Assembly: GCA_015068725.1 (NCBI GenBank) | Contig: SVKA01000001.1 | Coordinates: 62,001-126,000, forward strand | Direction: 5' to 3' | DNA: 64,000 bases | Origin: Oscillospiraceae bacterium | GTDB lineage: Bacteria > Bacillota > Clostridia > UBA1381 > UMGS1253 | Shown: piece after piece, positions 1-7,227 of the stretch | Layout: each line of letters opens with the position of its first letter | Position numbering within the stretch: position 1 is the first letter of the stretch | Translations under genes and position numbers: made by a program | Notes under the pieces: generated by a model | Seen by the model: the letters and a program-made list of their open reading frames with translations, nothing else | Databases searched by the model: none | What the model was told of the DNA's origin: nothing

Positions 1-200
1 TTTTAGGTTTACTTGCAGCGTTTTTGGCATTTACTGTTGGATTGCTTATAGGCGCAGCTTTTGCAGATGCTATTATGGGAGCTATGGCTGCTATAATAGT
101 TTTGGCAGTAGTGCTCGCAGTGCTTATTTTGGTTATTTTTATTTTCAAAATATGCTTGACGGCAAGAAGGTGTCGGTGCAGGCGAGACGATTGTTGCTGA
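1..200 (+). CDS. Small hydrophobic membrane protein, 3' end only
   Basis: The reading frame starting at base 3 is open from the left edge to a TGA at 198-200 and gives about 65 residues, so the gene begins outside the window. The visible part is rich in Ala, Gly, Leu, Ile and Val and holds two probable membrane helices (roughly residues 1-28 and 30-50). It ends in a basic, cysteine-rich tail (Cys-Arg alternation, finishing Asp-Asp-Cys-Cys). I do not recognise the family. A strong bidirectional terminator follows at 251-286. The frame is supported by its composition and the terminator position, but it is not possible to say what lies upstream. Confidence 0.55.
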   Translation, partial: LGLLAAFLAFTVGLLIGAAFADAIMGAMAAIIVLAVVLAVLILVIFIFKICLTARRCRCRRDDCC

Positions 201-250
201 TTATAAAAAACAATGTAACCTGAGAGCTTTTAGCCTGTAATTGATTATAA

Positions 251-286
251 AAAACGATGCTTCATATCATATGAGGCATCGTTTTT
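251..286. terminator. Bidirectional intrinsic terminator
   Basis: A near-perfect palindrome (AACGATGC ... GCATCGTT with inner arms TTCATAT/ATATGAG) is flanked by an A-run on the left and a T-run on the right. It sits between two convergent genes, the left-edge membrane protein and fprA, and can stop transcription from both sides. Confidence 0.85.
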
Positions 287-293
287 CTATATA

Positions 294-1487
294 TTATTTT
301 GAATTTTTTAAAAACTCTGTTACCATAGCCTCAAATGCCGCTATATCATCATCCGATGGCTTAAAGTTTGTCTTAAAGCCTTCACCGAACACATTAAAAC
401 GCAGTGTGGACAAGCGCTGGCATAAAGCGGGTACACCCTCGCCGCTCCAACCATATGAGCCAAATACAAAGGCGGGCTTTTTCACGCAGTTTACTGCATC
501 GATTGCGCTTATAGTATCCCAGACGGGCTTTAATGCATCACGATTTATAGTGGGTGAGCCGAAAAGCAAAACATCTGATTCGTTTGCAAGGGCATTCACT
601 TTGGATGGCTCAGTTTTTATAATATCGCAGATTTGTGCATCAAAGCCGTTTGCGGTGCAGATTTCATACGCTTTGTTTGCAAGCATTCTTGTATATCCAT
701 ACGCTGAAACATAGAGTATTGCCGCAGTGGGCTTGTCCCTTTTCTGCGGTTTTGACCATGTTTTGTACAAGTCAATCACACGTCCGATTGAGTGCTTTGT
801 AAGAATGGGGCCGTGGCTTGTGCACACAAAATCCTTTTCAAGCTTTTCCACCTTTGCAATGCCGTTTAGCACGTGAGGCTTAAATGGCGAGAAAATCGCT
901 GTATAGTAGAAATTGAGCGAATATTCGTACGCATCCATATTTGAAATTTTGTCGTCAAACATGCGTGGCTCACAATAGTGGCAGCCAAACATATCGCACG
1001 AAAACAATGTTTTATCCTCGGGGATATAAGTAAACATCGAATCGGGCCAGTGTAAAAACGGCGCGGTAGTAAATTCAAGCGTTTTTCCGCCGAGGTCTAT
1101 TTTGTCGCCATCTTTTACGACTCTTGAATTAAGATTTGAGTTTGAAATTGAGGTGGCATACTTGATGCCAGGAGCTGTCGCTATAACTTCAATATTCGGA
1201 TTTAGCTTTAAAAGCTTTTCAATGCTTCCCGTATGGTCAGGCTCGGTATGATTCAAAATGAGATAGTCTATCTTTGAAACATCTGTAAGAGAGTGAATAT
1301 TTTCAAGGTACTCATCAAAATATGTTGCGTGTACTGTTTCGATAAGTGCACATTTTTCGCTACCTTTTACAAAATACGCATTATACGAGGTGCCGTATTT
1401 TGTTTCCATTATAATATCAAAAACACGTAGCGCCGGATTGAGTACGCCTATTGAATATATGTTTTCGCAAACTTTAAAAACTGACAT
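294..1487 (-). CDS. fprA: Flavodiiron protein (A-type flavoprotein, O2/NO reductase)
   Basis: The 397-residue protein has the two-domain layout of flavodiiron proteins. Residues 1-250 form a metallo-beta-lactamase-like domain with the diiron ligand motif H80-x-E82-x-D84-H85, a further His near 146 (HWPDS), Asp near 165 (SCDMFG) and a TSHGP motif near 225. Residues 255-397 form a flavodoxin-like domain that binds FMN (YVSAYGYTRMLA near 260). Such enzymes reduce O2 to water or NO to N2O in the cytoplasm with electrons from rubredoxin. The ATG start follows GGAGGATTTTATT. A rubredoxin gene lies 82 nt upstream on the same strand and is the probable electron donor. No rubredoxin reductase is nearby. 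Confidence 0.95.
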   Translation of the reverse strand: MSVFKVCENIYSIGVLNPALRVFDIIMETKYGTSYNAYFVKGSEKCALIETVHATYFDEYLENIHSLTDVSKIDYLILNHTEPDHTGSIEKLLKLNPNIEVIATAPGIKYATSISNSNLNSRVVKDGDKIDLGGKTLEFTTAPFLHWPDSMFTYIPEDKTLFSCDMFGCHYCEPRMFDDKISNMDAYEYSLNFYYTAIFSPFKPHVLNGIAKVEKLEKDFVCTSHGPILTKHSIGRVIDLYKTWSKPQKRDKPTAAILYVSAYGYTRMLANKAYEICTANGFDAQICDIIKTEPSKVNALANESDVLLFGSPTINRDALKPVWDTISAIDAVNCVKKPAFVFGSYGWSGEGVPALCQRLSTLRFNVFGEGFKTNFKPSDDDIAAFEAMVTEFLKNSK

Positions 1488-1569
1488 AATAAAATCCTCC
1501 GTATGTTAATTTATGTTTTAACGGCAAAGGCCGATAGTATACGAGTTCGCGGCAAAACGCCGCGTGGGT

Positions 1570-1728
1570 TTAAATCTGCTCGAAAGCATCTTTTCCAAGA
1601 CCGCATACAGGGCAAACCCAATCCTCAGGTAGTGCTTCAAAAGAAGTTCCGGGTGCAATACCATTATCCGGATCACCAACTGCAGGGTCATATACATAAC
1701 CGCAAGCACTGCATTCGTATTTTTCCAT
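1570..1728 (-). CDS. Rubredoxin (52 aa)
   Basis: Reading the minus strand from ATG at 1728 gives 52 residues. The four iron-binding cysteines C6-x-x-C9 and C39-x-x-C42 are present, with the typical [24 protein letters not shown] and a C-terminal F near the end. The length is the usual one for the family. GAGGTG sits 6 nt before the ATG. It carries single electrons and precedes fprA, so the two probably act as an oxygen- or NO-detoxifying pair. It is too short for a 60-residue ORF cutoff, and the longer overlapping frames at 1503-1730 are shadows. Confidence 0.95.
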   Translation of the reverse strand: MEKYECSACGYVYDPAVGDPDNGIAPGTSFEALPEDWVCPVCGLGKDAFEQI

Positions 1729-1890
1729 AGTTTTCACCTCCCAAAGATATAATTATGAAAAATTTGACACTTTTAGCATCTTATACAGTAGTATACCACA
1801 AACGTTGAAAAAAGAAACTATTTTTATGAAAAAATTAAAAATAAAATTTATTTTATATATCAAAGGCTATTTTGTATTAAAACAAACCCC

Positions 1891-1919
1891 TTTACAAAAT
1901 ATAAAATTTGTGATATTAT
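1891..1919 (+). promoter_or_regulatory. Sigma-A promoter for the OLE RNA-oapA-dxs unit
   Basis: TTTACA at 1891-1896 and TATTAT at 1914-1919 are separated by exactly 17 nt. Transcription would start near 1926-1931, which is where the conserved-looking, non-coding and GC-richer sequence begins after a very AT-rich stretch. Confidence 0.8.
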
Positions 1920-1930
1920 TTGTGTGTATG

Positions 1931-2602
1931 AAAGGCTGACAGATTGCCGGTAGGCATCATATAAATTACGGTGGCGCAGTATTCTAGTCAGATCTATCTA
2001 TTCCCAAGACGGGCCTAAAAATCCGTTTAAGGGCATATCGATGAAGTTTCTGGTGCTTGCTTTGAACGCCCAGTTCGGGGTTGGTGCTGGAAGTTAAGGT
2101 TTCGGGGCGGTCCGCAATGGCATGCGGGAGCCGAACCCCGTTACCGTGGAGACCTGTGATTGTGGTTGCCAATGAACGCACGCATAAGCTGCGTTTAAGT
2201 AGCTACGACACAGGATAAAACCTGCATATCGGTGCTTTTTGTGCTGGGTGCAGTGTAGCCTGCCTTGAGTGGGGCAAGTCGGGATAACGGACAGACAAAT
2301 GTGCGTTGGCCGATGCACGTTTGTTATCGCTGTTTGAAACTTTCGCTGCAAAAGAGGCTAAGAATAGATGTGACTGTTGAGGAAACCTCCTAGACTGTTG
2401 CTACGCTGGCCTATAAGGGATTGAAATACGGACTAAGTGGTAATCAGGTCATATATGTGGTAACGCATGTATAGAGCGCTTTAAAGGGAAACCGCCGATT
2501 TGGCGACATTTCGGCAGTGCTTTGGGAAAACCTACCTGACCTCAAGCCGTAAAATTTACTTTGTGGGCTGCCACCGTAGATTATATGCTGCTTACCACAT
2601 AT
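1931..2602 (+). ncRNA. ole: OLE RNA (ornate, large, extremophilic RNA)
   Basis: About 670 nt without a supported ORF lie between a consensus promoter and a gene for an OapA-like membrane protein, followed by dxs and tlyA. This length and neighbourhood match OLE RNAs, structured RNAs of about 600 nt in anaerobic and extremophilic Bacillota that form a membrane-associated ribonucleoprotein with OapA, OapB and OapC. Pairings read directly include 1936-1940 (CTGAC) with 1987-1991 (GTCAG), a GGTTTCGG/CCGAACC helix enclosing CCGC/GCGG near 2096-2143, and 2453-2463 with 2592-2602 (ATATGTGGTAA/TTACCACATAT, 11 perfect pairs). No terminator separates it from oapA, so it is probably processed from, or overlaps, the operon transcript. 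The function in this organism is unknown; in Halalkalibacterium halodurans its loss sensitises cells to cold, ethanol and Mg2+ stress. The exact ends are estimates. A covariance-model hit to the OLE Rfam family would settle it. Confidence 0.92.
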
Positions 2603-2621
2603 TTTTGGAGTTGATTTTGTT

Positions 2622-3227
2622 TTGGGAAAATGTCGTAAAATAAGGGTAAAGGCTGCCGGACAAAATGTCAAGGTAAGCCACAGATGGACAATCATAGTAA
2701 CCATTTTAGCGTTTGTATTGTCTGTTTTTATCAGTGCGCTTACGCTTGGGGCAGAGGAGCTTGGACTTTTTACTGCTATACTGGTGCTTTTTTTAATAGT
2801 GCTTTTAGGAATTGTGTTTGATATTGCAGGTATGGCTGTATCTACCGCAAGCGAGGAGCCTTTTCATGCAATGGCTGCAAAGAAAATTGCCGGAGCAAAG
2901 GAAAGCGTTAAAATTATCCGCAGTGCACAGCAGATTTCAAGCGTTTGCAACGATGTTATCGGTGATATTGCGGGAATTATAAGCGGTGCGATGACAACGG
3001 CAATCGTTGTTAGCATAAGCACCGGTAAGACGACGGATACAACATTATTAAACCTTGTTTTTGCCGGTATTGTAGCGGCGCTTATGATTGGCGGCAAAGC
3101 GGCTGGCAAGGGTATTGCGATGAAAAATAATAATACGATTGTTTTTATCATGGGTAAAATAGTTTACTTTTCAAAAAGGCTTGTTTGTTTCAAAAGAAAG
3201 AATAAAAAGAGCAAAAGACAGGTGTAA
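2622..3227 (+). CDS. oapA: OLE-associated membrane protein OapA
   Basis: The 201-residue protein has about four membrane helices (near 22-42, 48-68, 115-133 and 143-162) and a very basic C-terminal tail (184-201) suited to RNA contact. FDIAG (66-70), ASEEPFHAMAAKK (76-88) and CNDVIGDIAGIISG (109-122) resemble the DUF21/CNNM transmembrane domain, where small-residue and acidic positions line an ion site. Position directly behind the OLE RNA and in front of dxs identifies it as OapA, the integral membrane protein that binds OLE RNA. The start is TTG at 2622, 11 nt after GGAG at 2607-2610. That Shine-Dalgarno lies 5 nt beyond the last helix of the RNA. The stop is 2 nt from dxs, so the two are translationally close. 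Confidence 0.92.
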   Translation: MGKCRKIRVKAAGQNVKVSHRWTIIVTILAFVLSVFISALTLGAEELGLFTAILVLFLIVLLGIVFDIAGMAVSTASEEPFHAMAAKKIAGAKESVKIIRSAQQISSVCNDVIGDIAGIISGAMTTAIVVSISTGKTTDTTLLNLVFAGIVAALMIGGKAAGKGIAMKNNNTIVFIMGKIVYFSKRLVCFKRKNKKSKRQV

Positions 3228-3229
3228 GT

Positions 3230-5098
3230 ATGAATAATGTGCTTGACGAATACAAATTTCCTATAGATTTAAAATCAATGAGCATAAAACAGCTCGAATT
3301 TTTGTGCGCGCAAATACGCAGCTTTTTGATTGAAGCTGTTTCAAAAACAGGGGGGCATCTTGCCTCAAATCTCGGTGTGGTTGAGCTTACGGTAGCACTT
3401 CACCGAGTTTTTAATATGCCAAAAGACAAGATAGTATTTGATGTAGGGCATCAGTCGTATGTTCACAAAATTCTTACGGGACGCGCCGAACTTTTTGATA
3501 CTCTTCGTCAGGAGGGGGGACTTTCAGGCTTTCCCAAAACTGAGGAGAGCGAATACGACTCTTTTAATACGGGACACAGCTCAACGTCGGTTTCGGCAGC
3601 GCTTGGTCTTGCGCGTGCACGCGACTTAAAGGGTGAAAATCACAAGGTTATTGCTTTGCTTGGCGATGGTGCGCTCACTGGCGGTCTTGCGTATGAGGCT
3701 ATAAGTGATGCGGGAAATGCAAAAAATGATTTGATTGTTATATTAAATGATAATGAAATGAGCGTCAGCAAAAACGTCGGCGGAATAAGTGAGTATCTTT
3801 CAAAAATTCGCACACGTCAGTCTTATTTTAAAATAAAATCTGCAACTGCAGCCGCACTTGACAAGAGTGCCTTTGGCAGAGCGCTTACATCAGTTTTAAG
3901 AAAGTTTAAGAACGGCATAAAGCAAATGCTTATGCAGCAGAATATTTTCGAAGACCTTGGATTTACTTATTTAGGACCTGTGGACGGGCATGACATATAT
4001 AAAGTGTCGGAAATGCTTGAAAGAGCGAAAAACACAAGTGGCCCTGTGATAGTGCATGTGTGCACTAAAAAAGGACATGGATATATGCCTGCCGAAACAA
4101 AACCACAGGCATTTCATGGAATATCGCGTTTTGATGCGGCTTCAGGAAATTTGCTTAAAAAGAAGCTTACGGCAGATTATTCTGCTATTTTCGGACGCCA
4201 TCTCGTGCGAATTGCAAGAGAAAATGAGAAAGTGGTTGCAATCAGCCCCGCGATGACGCTCGGCAGTGGACTAAAATCTTTTGCACGTAATTTCCCCAAA
4301 AGGCTTTTTGATGTGGGAATATGCGAATCACACGCCGTTACAAGCGCGGCAGGACTTGCGATAAGTGGATTTGTGCCTGCTGTATGTATATATTCTTCGT
4401 TTTTGCAAAGAGCATATGACCAGATAATTCATGACGTTGCGCTTCAAAATTTGCACGTTGTATTTTGCATAGACCGCGCAGGTGTTGTCGGCGATGACGG
4501 AGAAACGCATCAGGGTATTTTTGATATTGCCTTTATGAATCAAATACCGAATATGGCGATTTTAGCACCTGCGTGCTTTTATGATCTTGAGTGCATGTTA
4601 AAGTATGCATTTTGTGTGCATCAAGGGCCAATAGCCCTGCGTTATCCGAGAGGAAACGAGCAGTACACAGGGCCAAGGTATGAGTTTCAGTTTGGGAAGA
4701 GTAATATCGTAAAAAGAGGAAATGATGTTACGATTATAAGTGTTGGCAATCTTTTGAAAGCAGCTGTGAATAGTGCCGAAAGACTTGAAAAAGAGGGCAT
4801 ATCGGCAGAGGTTATAAATCTTGGCACAGTAAAGCCGCTTGATGCAAAGACAATTATAGAATCGGTAACCAAAACGGGTGCGGTTTTGACGCTCGAAGAT
4901 GGCATAGTGTATGGCGGCGTTGGAGAAGCAATAGGAGCACTTTTGGAGAAAAATGGCATAAATGCTATAACCGAGTATCGTGGTTATGATAACTTTGTAA
5001 AACAGGCAAAGGTTTCGTCAATACACAAAAAATATGGTCTTGATGACGAGGGCATATATAACTGGGCAACCAGCGCAATAAAGAAAAAAAGGGGTTAA
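3230..5098 (+). CDS. dxs: 1-deoxy-D-xylulose-5-phosphate synthase
   Basis: This thiamine-diphosphate enzyme condenses pyruvate and glyceraldehyde 3-phosphate to form 1-deoxyxylulose 5-phosphate, the first step of the MEP route to isoprenoids. At 622 residues it has the normal family length. The ThDP/Mg signature runs from GDGALTGG (145-152) to NDNEMS (173-178). The catalytic-site histidines H43 (GGHLASNLG) and H74 (DVGHQS) are present, and the pyrimidine-domain segment YSSFLQRAYDQIIHDV is intact. The ATG is 2 nt after oapA. Placement in the OLE/OapA unit follows the known link between OLE loci and isoprenoid genes. Confidence 0.97.
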   Translation: MNNVLDEYKFPIDLKSMSIKQLEFLCAQIRSFLIEAVSKTGGHLASNLGVVELTVALHRVFNMPKDKIVFDVGHQSYVHKILTGRAELFDTLRQEGGLSGFPKTEESEYDSFNTGHSSTSVSAALGLARARDLKGENHKVIALLGDGALTGGLAYEAISDAGNAKNDLIVILNDNEMSVSKNVGGISEYLSKIRTRQSYFKIKSATAAALDKSAFGRALTSVLRKFKNGIKQMLMQQNIFEDLGFTYLGPVDGHDIYKVSEMLERAKNTSGPVIVHVCTKKGHGYMPAETKPQAFHGISRFDAASGNLLKKKLTADYSAIFGRHLVRIARENEKVVAISPAMTLGSGLKSFARNFPKRLFDVGICESHAVTSAAGLAISGFVPAVCIYSSFLQRAYDQIIHDVALQNLHVVFCIDRAGVVGDDGETHQGIFDIAFMNQIPNMAILAPACFYDLECMLKYAFCVHQGPIALRYPRGNEQYTGPRYEFQFGKSNIVKRGNDVTIISVGNLLKAAVNSAERLEKEGISAEVINLGTVKPLDAKTIIESVTKTGAVLTLEDGIVYGGVGEAIGALLEKNGINAITEYRGYDNFVKQAKVSSIHKKYGLDDEGIYNWATSAIKKKRG

Positions 5099-5102
5099 CA
5101 TT

Positions 5103-5918
5103 TTGGCAAAAAAGCTTAGAGCGGATGAGTTTTTGGTTTCAAGGGCACTTGCTGATGATACCACGCAGGCGCGTGCGCTTATAATGAGCGGCGTTGTGTA
5201 TATCGGCGAGCAAAGATGCGATACGCCGGGGCAAAAGCTTGATGATGAAGCGCACGTCGAGGTGCGTGATAAAAACAGAAAATATGTAAGCCGCGGCGGA
5301 CTTAAGCTTGAAAAAGCGATAGAGGAGTTTAAGCTCGACTTATCTGATGCGGTATGTATGGACATTGGCGCCTCTACGGGCGGCTTTACCGACTGTATGC
5401 TTATAAACGGTGCAAAAAAGGTTTATAGCGTTGACGTTGGATACGGCCAGCTTGCGTGGAAGCTTCGCAGTGATGAGCGCGTTGTAAATATGGAAAGGAC
5501 AAACATACGCTTTTTGACATTAGACGATTTGGAAAGTCCGATAGATTTTGTATCGGTTGATGTATCGTTTATTTCGCTTTCGCTTGTACTCCCTGTTATG
5601 CAATCTGTTATGGCATATAACGGACAGGCTGTGGTGCTTGTAAAGCCTCAGTTTGAGGCAAAGCGTGAGCAGGTCGGTGATAAAGGCGTTGTAAGTGATA
5701 GAGAGGTGCACAAAGAGGTTATACAAAACTGCATTGGATATGCAAAAGACAACGGTTTTGATGTGTGTGCGCTTACGTATTCGCCTATAAAAGGGCCTGA
5801 GGGCAATATCGAATATTTAATGCATTTAAAACGAGGCGATGGCAGCGTAATGATAGGTGAGGACGATATCGAAAAGACTGTCGAGCAGTCGCACAAGGCA
5901 TCTTTGACTCGCCATTAA
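5103..5918 (+). CDS. tlyA: TlyA family rRNA 2'-O-methyltransferase
   Basis: The 271-residue protein has an N-terminal S4-type RNA-binding domain (residues about 4-60, ending at YVSRGGLKLEKAI, 61-73) followed by an FtsJ-like SAM-binding fold with motif I DIGASTGGFT (87-96) and the VSFISL and KPQFEA motifs. The family methylates ribose 2'-OH groups of rRNA and was once annotated as hemolysin A. Translation starts at TTG 5103 behind AGGGG, 4 nt after dxs. dxs-tlyA is a standard Bacillota neighbourhood (often with xseA/B, ispA, argR and recN), here truncated to dxs-tlyA. Confidence 0.95.
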   Translation: MAKKLRADEFLVSRALADDTTQARALIMSGVVYIGEQRCDTPGQKLDDEAHVEVRDKNRKYVSRGGLKLEKAIEEFKLDLSDAVCMDIGASTGGFTDCMLINGAKKVYSVDVGYGQLAWKLRSDERVVNMERTNIRFLTLDDLESPIDFVSVDVSFISLSLVLPVMQSVMAYNGQAVVLVKPQFEAKREQVGDKGVVSDREVHKEVIQNCIGYAKDNGFDVCALTYSPIKGPEGNIEYLMHLKRGDGSVMIGEDDIEKTVEQSHKASLTRH

Positions 5919-5948
5919 AAAAATCTAATTTGAGCGGAGTTGATAAAT

Positions 5949-6158
5949 ATGTATGCAACCGATATTGAACCAAAGTGTGCACTGTGCCAAAAGGGTGAGG
6001 TGCTTCCGGGCACGCGTGAGGTTATATGTGAAAAATATGGCGTAGTGCCGTATGATTATGTGTGTAAAAAATATAAATATGATATATTTAAAAAGAAGGT
6101 AAGACGCAAAAACTCACTTGATTCTCAGTTTAGTGAGGATGATTTTTCGATAGAATGA
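5949..6158 (+). CDS. Small four-cysteine protein, unknown function
   Basis: The 69-residue protein carries C10-x2-C13-x13-C27-x11-C39 in its first half, probably a structural zinc site, then a basic stretch (KKKVRRK near 50-56) and an acidic C-terminus. I chose the ATG at 5949, which is 10 nt after GGAG; the in-frame TTG at 5940 lies too close to that Shine-Dalgarno. It is the last gene of the OLE-oapA-dxs-tlyA unit, before a strong terminator. Proteins of this size and Cys pattern occur as hypothetical proteins in Clostridia; I know of no assigned function. Participation in the OLE complex is only a guess from position. Confidence 0.85.
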   Translation: MYATDIEPKCALCQKGEVLPGTREVICEKYGVVPYDYVCKKYKYDIFKKKVRRKNSLDSQFSEDDFSIE

Positions 6159-6160
6159 CC

Positions 6161-6194
6161 AAAAAACACTGTATCATCTGATACAGTGTTTTTT
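6161..6194. terminator. Bidirectional intrinsic terminator
   Basis: AAACACTGTATCA and its perfect complement flank a 2-nt centre, with an A-run on one side and a T-run on the other. It ends the OLE-dxs-tlyA unit and, from the other side, the SLH gene. Confidence 0.92.
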
Positions 6195-6204
6195 GATGTG
6201 TTTC

Positions 6205-6858
6205 TCAATCGTTTATACCTAAGTAATTTCTTTTTATCGTTTCTTCAGGCATTATTTGATATTTAGGAGAATTTCCAAATGAGGTTTGTTTCATAAGTGG
6301 CACATCTATTGCCTTTATAAGAATTTTTGCAATATCATCTTTGGTTATCGGTTTATCCTCTGCTGCGGGATATACAACTAATCCAAGCTCGTTTCCAACC
6401 GTAAAATAGCCTTGATGATATCCACCCTTTTGTTGTGCAAGAGGTTCATAACCAAGCATTGTAACTATTGTTTTTACTACTTCATAGTAGGTTATATCTT
6501 CATCAGGCATAAAAAGGCCATTACCATAACCACACATTATTTTTAAATTCTGAACTATTCCTATTTCGTTGGCATAATCAGTTTCTTTTGACACATCCAA
6601 AAAGGTGTTTTCTATTTCAAATTCTGGTATATTTAAGGTTTGAACAACTATTTTTGCCATTTGAGCTCTTGTGATATTCTGATGTGGTCCTTCACCTACA
6701 TCTTTCATTATACCCATATCGTAAAGCTGTCCTAGTTGTGTTTTTTGAATAAGAACTCCGTTTTGTGAGGATTCGTTTTCTGGTATGTTTTCCGTAGCCG
6801 CACTAACGCTCGAAATCATCATAATGCCTATAAGAATTAATGTTAAAAATTTTTTCAT
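6205..6858 (-). CDS. Secreted SLH-domain protein
   Basis: The 217-residue protein starts with a Lys-Lys N-terminus and a hydrophobic core ending near residue 20 (SVSA), a typical signal peptide. Residues 42-105 and 105-165 resemble S-layer homology repeats (ITRAQMAKIVVQTLN, FLDVSK, IMCGYGNGLFMPDEDITYYEVVKTI), with a weaker third copy near 170-190 (ITKDDIAKILIKA). SLH domains bind pyruvylated secondary cell-wall polymer. No enzymatic domain follows, so it may be a wall-anchored spacer or a copper-amine-oxidase-like SLH relative. The ATG follows GAAAGGAG. It stands alone, transcribed from a region that also holds the 6S-like RNA candidate. Confidence 0.85.
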   Translation of the reverse strand: MKKFLTLILIGIMMISSVSAATENIPENESSQNGVLIQKTQLGQLYDMGIMKDVGEGPHQNITRAQMAKIVVQTLNIPEFEIENTFLDVSKETDYANEIGIVQNLKIMCGYGNGLFMPDEDITYYEVVKTIVTMLGYEPLAQQKGGYHQGYFTVGNELGLVVYPAAEDKPITKDDIAKILIKAIDVPLMKQTSFGNSPKYQIMPEETIKRNYLGIND

Positions 6859-6952
6859 ATATGTACTCCTTTCAATTTGTCAGATGCAAATTTTAATTTG
6901 AAAAAACGATAAAAATATTCGCCGCCTTTCCTCATTATTTTATTTACAAATT

Positions 6953-6980
6953 AAAAAATGCGCCTACCGAAGCAGACGCA
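6953..6980 (-). terminator. Intrinsic terminator of the 6S-like RNA candidate
   Basis: Read on the minus strand, TGCGTCTGC-TTCG-GTAGGCGCA forms a 9-bp stem with a UUCG tetraloop, followed by six T. It lies about 95 nt upstream of the SLH gene start and closes the short transcription unit that starts near 7159. Confidence 0.85.
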
Positions 6981-6999
6981 AAAAAACGCAAACCCCGAT

Positions 7000-7160
7000 A
7001 GTCGCCAAACCAATTTATACAGTATGAGATATACACGCACACTAATATATGGAATTTGCGTTTTTAACAAATTCAAACATTAGAGTACGCAAAAATAAGC
7101 ATATTATACGAAAGAAAATATACCTCAGCACTGTATAACATATTAAATTGGTTTGGCACT
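7000..7160 (-). ncRNA. ssrS: Candidate 6S RNA (rod-shaped RNA next to tcdA)
   Basis: On the minus strand a consensus promoter (7165-7193) starts an RNA whose ends pair: 7157-7144 with 7017-7004 (14 perfect bp). Pairing continues with 7135-7130/7023-7018, 7127-7124/7028-7025, 7090-7085/7040-7035, 7083-7079/7046-7042 and the apical 7074-7068/7058-7052. The result is one long rod with a large one-sided bubble of about 27 nt (7117-7091) on its 5' strand. That is the architecture of 6S RNA, which mimics an open promoter and sequesters RNA polymerase. As I recall, the B. subtilis 6S-1 gene lies beside yrvM, whose homologue tcdA ends 67 nt upstream here. The primary transcript would reach the terminator at 6953, about 207 nt. 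Alternatives are a regulatory leader of the SLH gene or a decayed inverted-repeat element. Confidence 0.62.
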
Positions 7161-7164
7161 AATT

Positions 7165-7193
7165 ATTTTATCACGTTTTTTTGATTTTATCAA
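7165..7193 (-). promoter_or_regulatory. Sigma-A promoter of the 6S-like RNA candidate
   Basis: On the minus strand, TTGATA (7193-7188) and TAAAAT (7170-7165) are 17 nt apart. The expected start near 7159 coincides with the first base of the terminal helix of the RNA candidate. Confidence 0.75.
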
Positions 7194-7227
7194 TAGTTTG
7201 TTATAACAAATTTTGGTTCTTTTTAAA

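Noticed and set aside
198-259. Near-identical 18-bp direct repeats (TGATTATAAAAAAC[A/G]ATG) at 198-215 and 242-259
   Set aside because: They are only two AT-rich copies, the first starting at a stop codon and the second leading into the terminator. There is no evidence of function.
241-714. 157-codon plus-strand ORF opposite fprA
   Set aside because: It is antisense to the conserved flavodiiron gene and begins inside a terminator.
2094-2351. Several ORFs of 65-86 codons on the minus strand inside the OLE region
   Set aside because: They have no ribosome sites, show unusual amino-acid composition, and overlap a structured non-coding RNA.
7004-7157. Long inverted repeat considered as a miniature transposable element
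   Set aside because: No target-site duplication flanks it. A promoter at one end and a terminator beyond the other fit a structured RNA better, although a mobile origin is not excluded.
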